DNA of 64,000 nucleotides from Setomelanomma holmii. Taxonomy: Eukaryota; Ascomycota; Dothideomycetes; Pleosporales; Phaeosphaeriaceae. The stretch lies in assembly GCA_010015745.1 (NCBI GenBank), contig ML978169.1, forward strand, positions 310,001 to 374,000, written 5' to 3'. Both the position numbers and the translations under genes were made by a program. A model generated the notes under the pieces. The model saw nothing but the letters and a program-made list of their open reading frames with translations. It made no database searches and had not been told where the DNA came from. Positions 23,497-34,264 of the stretch are shown piece by piece. How positions within the stretch are numbered: position 1 is the first letter of the stretch; each line of letters starts with the position of its first letter.

Positions 23497-26400
23497 TTTG
23501 AAAATGCTTCTGATTCTTTAACCTCCTCTTTATTTTGAAGTTCCAAGGAATCGAGTAAAAGTCGTCCGTTCAACGGTAATTAAGACAGATATTAAATCGT
23601 ATATGTGTACAGCGAACCTCAACCGGGAGTGAAGTTCGACCCGGCCAGCCAGATACGAAAGTAAGAAAAGAATGTCGTCGTCCAGAAATGGGCGGATCGA
23701 TGCAGCGAGGAGAGAGCGGAGGTGGAGGACGACCCAAGGCCTGAGGGCACCAAGGGTATTAGAATCTCTAGGCTCGGACGTGGTCAGGGCTGCAAGCGCA
23801 GATCAGGTGGATCTCGAAAGAGCCGTGCGATGATGGGTGCAGCGGCTCGCTGTGCTGAAACCAAGACGCCCTGTTCGGAACGGGCGTGGCTCAAACCGGT
23901 GCCCCGGTAAGTTGCTGTATATCTGCTGGAATAAGACGGATGACAGTTCGTAGAATCCAGATAGAGGAAAGTTGCAGGCAGGAACCAGGTGGCGCCGAAC
24001 CTCTGGAGGCCTTAGGTGCGGTGTTGAGATGGCGAGGGTGGTGAGAGGGGCTGGCCTATGCGTTACACGCCAAGTGTATGAAGAGCGTCTCAAACCTGAA
24101 GCATTAGGCACGAACCATTTTCCCTGGTAGCGTAGATTGTCTATGCGGAGCCTCAAAGCGGGCAATTGATCCTGGGGCAATGCGCAAGTGTGCGGCGTAG
24201 CGCGCAAGGAGTTGATCGTCTCTGCGTGAACCGCTATGTCGAGAAATCGTGGGGTTGTCGAGGTACAAACAGCTCGCAAGTCGCAAACTGTCTGAATGGT
24301 AAGACTGCGACCACAATTCCTGTTGGATTCTGACAGCTCTGCCTTAGCCGTTGCAGTGCTGATCGCGAAGTGAATCGACTCCTGAGTTCGAGGGCGAGGA
24401 GTGACGGGCAAGTTCCTGATGGGGAAGATTCTGACACGGCGGGAAGTCGTGAGACGATGCACGTTCGAGTATCGGCGCAACGTCAGTGCAAGCGAATGCG
24501 AGCACTGAAAGATTTCGACGAAGTCAGAGGCTTTCTTGCTCGGTATCAATGTTACGTACAAAGACGTATGGCGCGGTCAACAGCAGAGTTGAAGGTGAAG
24601 CCTGGGGTGGTGCGTGGAAGCGGGTCGGCTCCTTCCTAACTATCGGCCCCTTGCGCAGAATAACTGCAAAGAAGACTTGCAGAAAGGCAGACGAGTCTCG
24701 GACGACGCTTCATGGCCACTGATTCGAGGCGCCGAGGCGTGGAGACGAGCAGTTGATTTCGCTGCTCTCGAAGCCACTCGGCGCTGTGGTTGGCAGCACA
24801 AGAGAAGCCCAGCGGGCTAGGCGGCACTTCGCCAGCCAATCTGAGCGGGCCGCGAAGCGCTCAGGAACCCCCACAAAGGCCGAGCCATTCACTGCGCTGT
24901 GCTTGCTGCAGGTGTACAAGATCTGTGCACTATTTTCGGAATCTTGCCCTTGGTGGCTGGTGGCCGACCTCGTGGACAGAGGTGATCACAGTCGAGCACC
25001 GTTAGCTTTGCCTTAGGGCTGTGATTGCGCAAGCCATGTGCAGAGATTCACGATGTCGGCAAGTTGAGTTCTTGCACTTGTGATAAGACCCTGTGTGCTG
25101 AGTGATTGTGGAGTCCAGACTCGAAGATGGACGAGATGGACGAGATGGACATTTTGGGGTTAGGTGAAGTCAGTGAGCATCGCGTACTTCCACATTGGGA
25201 ACCTTCGTTAAGCTTCAACTCGAAAGCTTTGCCTCCTGCATGCTGAAAACAATGTCAGGCCATTGTTTTCGAACTCCACTCCACTGCAGCATCACACGCA
25301 GGCTGAGGCAGACTGCTTATCCTCTCTAGACACCTTCTACGCGTCGTCCTGGACCTCCGACGCTGGGCTTGCTGAAAGCTTGTCTTTCCCGCCGAACTGA
25401 TACTGAACGAGTGTCGTACGATATTGTTTGTCGCAACGGCTGTCATGCTGCCAAGCGCGCCAGAATGTTCACGATGACGGCATGAATTGCACCTGAGGGA
25501 AACTTTGTTGTATGATGTTGTTTGATGCGCAGGCCCGAGATGCCAGGACCCCTTTTGCCATGATCTACGCTGCAGATGGTGACAAAGCCGGACACCCTGA
25601 GGCACAGATGAGAAACCGGGACTCAGGCATCCGCGAGGCTGCTGCGAGGAGGCTCCATGATGCTCAAGGAGTCGCGATGATTCGCGCAGGAGATCCGATC
25701 AAGATCGAGCAGCGGTACGGCGTGGTTGTTCCGAATCGATGGCACGCAGGGCTCAGCAGTAACGAGCGTCACTGCGCAATAGTCATCGTGGTGTCAAGAT
25801 CCTACCAGCAGTATCAGAATCGAGTCAACCTCACCGACGCCATGTAGATACCATCACAATAGACTAGCAGCGCCATCAATAGACTGTCGAGGGTGTAGCG
25901 GCATGCGATAACACCGAGGCCTTGACAATTGCATCCGTTTCTCGCCATCTCCACGTGAGGCCGTCTTTCTCACGACCATCTATTTTCCATGCGACACAAT
26001 TCCTCGCCAAGGGCTTCTTTCTCCATTCTCATAGGCTCACACTTGCCACGGCGCCATCCGCCATCCTGGGATGCTGGCTGCATCTCGGCCAGCCATCTCT
26101 CACAGCGCATGCATCAGGCCGCGGCTCTGCCCAATCACCGCACGTCTACTCGATGCGCTCTACAATGGCACCAGCGGCTACACAAGCCCAGCACACTCAC
26201 CCCAGTCGAGCAGTGCACGTACCGCAGCGCATTAACTGTCTGTACAATTGCGGGCACCTCCCGCTGTCCTGCAAAAGGGCTTGACACACTTTCTGTATCG
26301 AAGCGCACCGGCAACCCGCAGTCTCCAAAATCTGCCTGAACACCTCACACGCCTGAGACTCGCCTACGCCTCAGCCCACCATCTCCTTGCGCGCTATCAT

Positions 26401-26679
26401 CTGTGCCTGAACAGCGAGTCCTTGTTCCATCACAGCTACTTTACCGCTTCCGCAAGCTCGACGCTCGAACCGCCCGTCACCCAAGCGGCTATCTATAACA
26501 AAACCCCGCTGCCCTGTCCACGCAACCTCAACTGCTCATTTCGTCGTTGAGGCTACTGGTAGTCGAAGGGCATTGTTTGCATCTTTTCACCTTCTTTCTT
26601 CGCTTCTTTTCCTTTCTCTACGCCGCGGGCTCGGTTTACTGCTCGTATCCTCTCTTTTAATTCCCGATTAGCCAGAAAT
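23497..26679. other. Long intergenic region (3.2 kb), nothing recognised
   Basis: Many short and medium open frames on both strands (the longest about 250 codons on the minus strand at 23803-24561), but none shows domain-like composition. The section 25950-26550 is pyrimidine-rich on the plus strand, as expected upstream of the next gene. Confidence 0.45.
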
Positions 26680-27180
26680 ATGGGCAAGTTAATCAAGAAC
26701 CACTGGGCGCGACTCGTCATTCTCACGGCTGCAGCTTGTAAGTCTACACCATATCAACACTTCTCGCCACCAAAGTAAAGCTAATTGAGGACCATAGATC
26801 AGATAGCCGCAGCACTCGAAGCCTTCTTCTGGCCCAAGATCTTCTGGGACTTTCTCACCAAGAACCTCGACGGCGCTGTCAAGCCCTTTCCCATCCTCCA
26901 AATCGTGAACCTCATCCTCGGCCTCATCGGTCTAGCCTGGGAATGGCCGCTTCCACTCCTCGCAGGCACCGGCCTGCACCGCTCCATTGAAGCACGCCTC
27001 ATCATCTACCCGCTCAGCGCCCTGTGCGCGCTTCTGATCTACCAAGGCACCAACTCCGGCTTGTACTACATCGTTGGCATGATTGCGTATTTCTGGGCTT
27101 ACAGCGAGGGCGAAATCGTGTGCCCGGAGCCCTGGACATTGCCAAAGCGTGGAGTGACCGCGAGAAGGCCTGCCGTCTAA
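26680..27180 (+). CDS. Small conserved four-helix membrane protein (DUF7727-type)
   Basis: Exons 26680-26737 and 26798-27180 join through a 60-nt intron (GTAAGT...CATAG), giving MGKLIKNHWARLVILTAAA then YQIAAALEAFFWPK. The product is 146 aa. It has three or four hydrophobic segments (residues about 12-30, IVNLILGLIGLAW, LIIYPLSALCALLIY, LYYIVGMIAYFWAY) and a short basic tail ending TARRPAV. It is a widely conserved, intron-matching fungal membrane protein with no assigned function that I know. ATG 26680 is supported by the conserved MGKLIKNHWAR start. Confidence 0.85.
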
Positions 27181-27930
27181 TGGTTCTGACGACTTCCATT
27201 TCATTCCCCATCTCACGCAACGTTTTGTACGATCAATGTCCACGAAGACGACGTCACTTTAAATCTCCAAAAATGAACCATACGAAAGTCTACCACAAAG
27301 ACCGAGGCGACGCAGAGCTATTCTGGCGTTCAAGGGCGGGAGACGAGCATTTGCAACTCCACAGCGTCATGACACATCCCTCATACCAACCTAAGCAACT
27401 AAACTAAATCATCATAGCATTGCATAAATTCTTGCTCAAGAGCTGAGCTGCAAGACAACCAAATCAAACTCCAATACTCAGTACCATCCAAATGACTTTT
27501 ACGCTTTTCTTCATATGTATCGTGAATCTTGCTCCCTGATCCACATCTCACCAACGCCTCACGAGGCACATGCCGTTTCAGCCTGCCCATGCCATGCAGC
27601 CTCGTCATTCATGCCTCACCAGCCCAGTACTCTGATACACCTTGCGCCTCAGGAAAGGCCTCACCAATAGTGACGCTGACGTTGACGTTGACTTCTCCGG
27701 CTAATGTAGTGATTCGCTCTTGCGCTTGCGATGGCTGCTGCGGGAGGGTTGACTTGAAGGCGCAGTTCTGATAAGGAGGTTGTCAGTCATATTGAGGCAA
27801 GACATCATATTCTATGACTTTATACTGAAACGGCTGAGTGACCGGCCTGAGTCGCATTATACCTCTCTACACATACTAACACATCTCGCAATTCTCCATG
27901 CTTACACAAGAGAGAGTGACAAGAAGCAAC
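27181..27930. other. Intergenic, 3' ends of two convergent genes
   Basis: Nothing beyond likely 3' UTRs was recognised. Confidence 0.5.
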
Positions 27931-29144
27931 TCACTCTTCAGGCCCCTCAATCAACAATTTGATTCCCTCGCCGTTCTTGACCTGCGCGAATGCACTCTCC
28001 GCATCTTCGAACTTGACTTTGCCGGTAATGAGTTCCTTCACGGAAATGCGGCCACCAGCAACAAGATCAACCGCAGTCTGGTAGTCGCCTGAGCCGTATC
28101 GGAAGGAGCCCTTGACGTTCAGCTCTTTTGTGCACATGGCCATGATTGGGAAGTTGATGTCGGGCTTGCCCATGCCGCCCTGAAGTACGCGTGTTAGTGT
28201 ACAATTATAACTGATGACATTCAGAGACTAGCCTGAACGTATGTGCCGCCCATGCGCAGCGCATGTATTGCTGTTTGAATACACGGCTCTGCACCCGATG
28301 CATCAATGATGACATCTGCGCCAGGACCGAGATCGCAATCCTTGATAAGGTTCTTTGCATTCTCTTCGGCGCTCACTCTTGCGCTTGAAAACTTGTGTGT
28401 TGCGGCGTACTCGAGCGCAAACTTCAATCTCGACTCGTTGATGTCCACGGTGACAATCTTCTTCGCACCATACGCCTTCGCGACGGCGCAGCAGAGCAGT
28501 CCGACAGGACCTGCACCAAACACAACGACCGAGTCTCCGGGCTTGATGCTTGCTTGCCGTGTAATGTGTACTGCGACTGCTGTGGGCTCAATGAGTGCGC
28601 CTTCCTCCAATGTCATATTCTCGGGCAGCTCGTAGCAATAATCTTCTGGTAGTGTGTAGTATCTTGTGAGAGTACCGTCATATGGTGGTGTAGCGGCGAA
28701 AGCCATGTCTGGACACAGATTGTATTTTCCCTCTTTGCAGCGTACACATCGTCGGCACGGAACACCAGGCTCCATTGCGACGCGGTCGCCAACCTTCAAT
28801 GTCTTGACCTTGTCGCCAACAGAGTGTACGATGCCTGCGGATTCGTGGCCTAGGACCATTGGCGACTCGACGATGAAGTGGCCGATTCGACCTTCAACCC
28901 AGTAGTGTACATCTGAACCGCAAATGCCTGTCCATTTTGGCTTAACGATGACATCGTATGGGGAGGGCAACTCGGGAATTGGTCGATCCTCGTAGACGAC
29001 TTTGTTGGGTGCTTGGAGCACAAATGAAGGATTCTAAGTTGCAGTCAGTATTGTTGTTGTGCTGCTGTAAACATTCTAGAAGCAATTGAGGGGCACGGTG
29101 GGGTAATAGAGCTGTACCTTTTGAGAAGCTGTCTTTGTCGTCAT
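27931..29144 (-). CDS. xdhA: D-xylulose reductase (xylitol dehydrogenase)
   Basis: Three exons: 29118-29144 (MTTKTASQK), 28233-29033 and 27931-28179, 358 aa in total. Intron 1 is 84 nt. Intron 2 (28180-28232) has a GC donor (CAG|GCTAGT...TTCAG) and is needed to give the conserved GGTYVQGGMGKPDINFPI. Zinc-dependent MDR dehydrogenase features are clear: catalytic-site motifs CGSDVHYW and GHESAGIV, a structural-zinc lobe with four Cys (CRRCVRCKEGKYNLC), and the NAD loop GAGPVGLLCC. It oxidises xylitol to D-xylulose with NAD+ in the fungal pentose catabolic pathway. A sorbitol dehydrogenase role is possible, since the two are hard to separate by sequence. Confidence 0.92.
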
Positions 29145-29583
29145 GGTGATTATGGTCAAGCTTTCCCGATATCTTTGTGCAAGATGTATGACAGAATTGA
29201 CAGTTTGGAAAGGATTCAAAGGTTGAAGAAAAGCCTCTTGATTCACGCGCGAAGCTCGCGGAGTTATGACGAAGCTAATGGCGGGTCTGGAGCTTTCGCT
29301 TGAGCTATCCCGCGGCGACCCAGACAGAGGACCCCTCCTAGTGCGGCTGCATTTCCAGATGCGTTGCCATTAACCGGATCATTAGCCGGTTTTCATACAA
29401 TCGTAAGCTCGGCGCAGACACCGAAGTCGCCATCAAAGGCCATCGACAGGCGCTTGACTAACGCCAGAACTCGTCTCAACGAATCTTGGGTGGTGGCTGG
29501 CGAGGGACAGGAACATTATCCGTATTTGGCAAATCCTGTATAGCGAGGGGCCGGCGGGTGAAGGCTCAGTTGGCGCATGAAAT

Positions 29584-30663
29584 TCACCGTCCCCAACATG
29601 ACCACCAACAGGTCACGAGCGCATCTTCGTCGTGATCTTCACTTGCGGCTGAAGAACCCCAGTCGTCGAAGCCCTTCTCCTCGCCTTCTTCTATAATGTG
29701 CAAGCCAATGTTTGCCATCCGCTCGCGAAAGTTCTTGATCTCGGGCAGGTATGCTTCTCTGTATGGAAACGCCACAACAACTCTGGCACCCTTGTCGTCT
29801 GATAGCCAGGCCTCTATGGTTGCGACCAACATGCGTGGATGCTCGGGGGAATACAAAGAGTCTGCCGCCAATATCACCGGGAATTTAGTCGTGATTTCCG
29901 ATCTATCGTGGTCATGGTGTTTGTTTAAGAAGACGTGGCATACATTGGGCTTCGTCCAATCTAGGACACCTGTACGGACCGATCCACCATTGGATTTGAT
30001 CAACGCAGAGTTGCTTTTGGCGTTGTGCGCAAGGTTTGCGTGTATGCTCTGCATGTCGGTGAGGACGACATCAGCTCCCAAGCCTGCCATTGCCAGGCCA
30101 ACAAGACCGGTTCCTGATCCTAGTTCGAGAACTTGCAGCCGATCTTGTGCCCTTAGCTGTGTGAGCTTCAGGTTATGAAGGCGTTTAGCGAGTAGGTATG
30201 AAGCTGCCCATGTTTTCAGACCAAGATCGTCGCCAGTCAGGGCAGGCTCATGAATGCTGAGCTCGAACGAGCCAGCTGAACTTGGTATGTGGAAACTGCG
30301 CGACAGAGCACCCATAGCTGTACGACCTGACCTCTCAGCGAGTCTCGCGCTAGCTTGTGTCCATATCTCTTCTTTGGCCTCATCATCGTCTATCCACCGC
30401 AAGCTGTTGCTCACAATGCTGGTGAGATATCGAGTGACACCTTCTGGGTCGACTTGAGCTAGCTGGAGCTCGGAGGCGTCATCGCTTGAGGCTTGTGCAT
30501 TCTTACGATCCCACGACCTCGGCGCGGATGTGAGGAGAACGAGGGTTTTGAGGATGGTGTCGGCGGAAGGTTTGGTGTAGAGTTGCGGTAGATCGAGAAC
30601 TTGCAGAGTCGTCAGCTAAGCAGCGTATACCTTGGAATATGTCCTACCATTCAATTGAGCCAT
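29584..30663 (-). CDS. efm2: Protein-lysine N-methyltransferase Efm2-like
   Basis: Two exons: 30648-30663 (only MAQLN plus one base) and 29584-30599, joined across a 48-nt intron (GTAGGA...GCTGAC...TGCAAG) to give MAQLNVLDLPQLYTKPS. The product is 343 aa. The class-I methyltransferase fold is clear: SAM-binding loop LELGSGTGLVGLAM, acidic end of strand 2 (VVLTDM), and a motif-4 region AADSLYSPEHP resembling the DxxY of seven-beta-strand lysine methyltransferases. The yeast relative Efm2 methylates elongation factor 2. The substrate here is inferred by homology. It lies 128 bp downstream of vps28 on the same strand. Confidence 0.82.
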
Positions 30664-30791
30664 GGTCGAGCCTGCACCGAGATGGACTGGAGAGAAAGTT
30701 AAGTGCTCACAACCAATTGCTCCGATTGGTCCGTGCAGCTACAGCACGGCGGGGAACCTCCGGCGTGCAACCATCGTTGTATTTGCCATCC

Positions 30792-31609
30792 TCAATCCTT
30801 TTTCAGTGTCGATTTGAAGCCATGATACGCTTGTTGCATGTCAAACTCGAATTCGCGTGCCTGCTCGTCATCTAACTTTTCCGCTGCGCGCATTTGGTTC
30901 AACGTAATGAGCCACTGCACGATCTTGCCCTTGCTCTCGAAGTCTTGGTCAGTCACTTTGTTGACTGCTTGTATGATCTCGACCAGCAAAGGATGCAGTG
31001 TGTCTTTCTCGACCAGGCCAATCTTAATGGCATCAAGTAGGGTGATGAAGGTCTCGGTCGCGTTGACAAGCAGTGTCGCATCAGCGTAATCTCCCTGCTG
31101 CGAGGGCTTGTGCGAAGGTCCTTGTTCGACTGTGGCCGGTATGCCAACGCGGAGTCGCTCGATGGCCCGAGGGCATTCCATCTAGTACCTCATGAGTATA
31201 GCACAACCCCGGCAGCGCAAATCAACATACATGCCACTCTTTAGCAAACGAGTCAAGGTCCCCAAACGCCCTGGCAACTGCTTCGTTTGCGAGATTCGAC
31301 TTGTATTGCTTCAAGAGTCGGCTGCATGTTCCAGTATAGTCCGCTTCAGTAATAGAGTCCTTCAGATAGGCCTTCTCGAGCGCCTCTAGTGTGATAATGA
31401 TACTGTAGATCTCGGCTAGCGAGTCGTTCATGTCTCTTTCTGCATTGTTTGTGGACAATTTGACTTCCTATGCGTCGAGCGTCAGCGGGTGCGCCGAGGC
31501 AGCAGTAGGAGCGTAGTCTCCGCACCTCATCGAGATTGATGGTGGCTGAGAGTGCCGATCGCGGAATGTATGGCGTAGGCGCGTACGCCAGCTGTCGATT
31601 GTTGTACAT
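30792..31609 (-). CDS. vps28: ESCRT-I subunit Vps28
   Basis: Three exons in phase: 31526-31609, 31231-31467 and 30792-31181, with introns of 58 and 49 nt, encoding 236 aa. The N-terminal core (NLDEVKLSTNNAERDMNDSL, LYSII-like helix, CSRLLKQYKSNL) binds the Vps23/Vps37 headpiece. The C-terminal four-helix domain (ETFITLLDAIKIGLVEKD, DFESKGKIVQWLITLNQM) contacts ESCRT-II. The protein sorts ubiquitinated cargo at endosomes. It shares a 236-bp divergent promoter with noc2. Confidence 0.95.
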
Positions 31610-31845
31610 GTTGCGGGCGAGGTAAGAAGAGACGTGTGACGCAGTGTTGTTGATCTCGCAAGCTTCCGTGAAGCGTGCGCCGGCCGCTGCCTGCCCAGGC
31701 GTCGCGCATGTGGGGAAAGAGCTGGGACCCCTGCAACTCTTGGCATCTGTATCTTTTTCGAGACTTGCGCGGAAATTTGGATCTCGTCTTTACGCAGTCA
31801 AAATCACACCATCCCTACGTCGCGCGATTGCCGGATCCTACCAAG

Positions 31846-34264
31846 ATGGCGCAATCGAAGCAGACCAAGAAGTTCGAGAAGAACAAGCTACACGATGTCA
31901 TCAAAGCACGGAAAAATGTCGCGAAGATCAAGCAGAAGAAGCAGATGGATCTGAAAAAGAAAGAACGCAAAGTGAGAGACAATGCAAAGGCCGAAGACAT
32001 CGATGGCGATAGTAGCAAGAAGTCGAGTTCGAGGCCTGCAAAGGACGATGGGTTCGGCGAAATGTCCATGGACCAATTCTTTGAGGGCGGGTTTCAGGTA
32101 CCAGAGATGAGCAAGACGACCTCGACGAAACCAAAGACTGGCAAGCGCAAAAGGACACCGATCGAGAACGGCGACACGGTGGACTCAGATGCTGATATGG
32201 GCGAAGCGGGCGCAAGCATAGACGAGTCTGCCACCGACAGCGACTCGGGCGACGATGCGGATGCGCATAAGGAACAGCTGGCTAAGCTGCAGAAAAAGGA
32301 CCCCGAGTTCTACAAATACCTCAAAGACAACGATGCAGAGCTGCTCGACTTTGCAGAAGACGCAGACTTGGCAGAGATTGATGCTCTGAGCGCCAGTGAG
32401 GACGAGGCCACACCGAAAAAGAAGAAGAAGAAGGCGGCGGAGGTCGACCCGGAAGAGGAAGAGGACGAGGACGAGGACGAAGCGACTACGGGTAACGAAG
32501 TCACGAAGAAGCTCATCAAGAAGTGGAAGTCCTCCATGGAAGCCAATTCTTCCCTTCGAGCAATGCGCGAGGTAGTACTCGCGTTCCGAACTGCAGCGCA
32601 CTTGAACGACGACGAGGGAAAGAACTATAAATATACCATTTCAGACCCCGAAGGTACTTATCCGAACTCCGTTTGAATAGATACTTCGACTGACATTGCG
32701 TAGCCTACCATCAAGTGCTTGTCACTGCCTTGCAATTGGTACCCAAAGTCCTACAGCATCATCTGCCAGTGAAGGAATCTGCTGGAGGTAAAATGTAAGA
32801 TAGCTGCTCCATGTTCGAAAGTGTAGTACTGACTTCAAAAGGCGGGTACCGACCGACTCAAAGAAGTTCCGCACTCTTACACCCCTGCTCAAATCTCACA
32901 CCGTTTCCATACAACATCTCCTCGAGAACCTATCCGATGCCGCCACTCTACGCATGACACTCGACTCGCTTCTGGGGTTGCTTCCATATGTTCTTTCGTT
33001 CAAGAAGATTGTTCGCGAGCTCACACGGGTCGTGGCATCTGTATGGGCTGACTCGGCGAACAATGAAATGACAAGGTTATCCGCATTCCTCGTGCTGCGA
33101 CGCCTTGCAGTCATATCTGATCCCAGCATTCGCGAAGCTGTCCTGAAGCAAGCATACCAAGGTCTGGTCAAGGGTGCAAGAAACACGACGGTGCACACCA
33201 TCCAAGGCATCAATCTTATGAAGAACACTGCTTCGGAGCTGTGGGGTATTGACCCAACCGTGGGCTATACGACAGGGTTTGGCTTCATTCGTCAACTCGC
33301 CATCCATCTGCGGACCAGCATCACAAATAAGACCAAGGATTCGTACAAGACAGTCTACAACTGGCAATATATCCACTCGTTGGACTTTTGGTCGCGAGTC
33401 GTCGCGGCACATTGCGAGTCTCTTCGCGAAGCAGAAGCCGGCAAACCGTCTCCGCTGCGACCGCTCATCTACCCAATTGTGCAGGTTACTCTTGGTGCGA
33501 TGCGTCTCATCCCAACAGCGCAGTACTTCCCGCTTCGCTTCCAGCTCATCCGCTCTCTGCTTCGTATCTCATCCGCCACAGCCACGTACATACCGCTCGC
33601 ACCGGCACTGATCGAGGTTCTCAACTCCGCGGAAATGAAGAAGATGCCCAAACCCAGCACCTTGAAGACTTTAGAGTTCAACACTGCCATCCGAGCTACG
33701 AAAGCATACTTGCGGACGCGTGTGTACCAAGACGGCGTTGGTGAGCAGGTTGCCGAGCTGTTGTCGGAGTTCTTCATCCTCTGGGCGAAGAACATTGCAT
33801 TCCCAGAATTAGCACTTCCAGTCATTGTCTTGCTCAAGCGCTGGGTCAAGGCAATGACCAAGAAGACAGGCGGCAATCGCAACTCCAAAATTAACTCACT
33901 GATCGCTCTCCTTGTCCAGAAACTGGAGGCCAATTCACGATGGATCGAGGAGAAACGCGCCAAGGTTGACTTCGCACCCAACAATCGTGCTGGCGTGGAC
34001 AACTTCCTCAAAGACATAGACTGGGAGAAGACTCCATTGGGTGCGTATGTCGCTGGACAAAGAAAGTCGAGAGACCAAAAGGCGAAGATGTTGGAAGCCG
34101 CACGTAAGACGGATGATAGGAAACGAAAAGAAGCGGAACTGGAAAATGCTGAGGGAGGAGAGGACTTCGGCAATGGCTCTGGAGAAGAGGAGGAAGATGC
34201 CGAGCTGGACGTGGCCAGCGATGCCGAGTTAGAAGACGATGATGAAAGCGAAGACGACGAGTAA
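31846..34264 (+). CDS. noc2: Nucleolar complex protein Noc2
   Basis: Three exons, 31846-32653, 32704-32794 and 32842-34264, with introns of 50 and 47 nt, 773 aa. The N-terminus is lysine-rich (FEKNKLHDVIKARKNVAKIK) and followed by acidic patches (EEEEDEDEDEA), typical of nucleolar factors. The central and C-terminal part is the Noc2 helical-repeat family core (TVHTIQGINLMKNTASELWG, YNWQYIHSLDFWSRVVAAHC, RFQLIRSLLRIS) with an acidic end. It exports and matures pre-60S ribosomal particles with Noc1 and Noc3. ATG 31846 is chosen because MAQSKQTKKFEK matches the family start; the open frame upstream is 5' UTR. Confidence 0.95.

Noticed and set aside
23803..24561. 252-codon minus-strand open frame
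   Set aside because: Composition is rich in Arg, His, Ser and Thr without any domain, as expected of a chance frame; no intron or promoter support.
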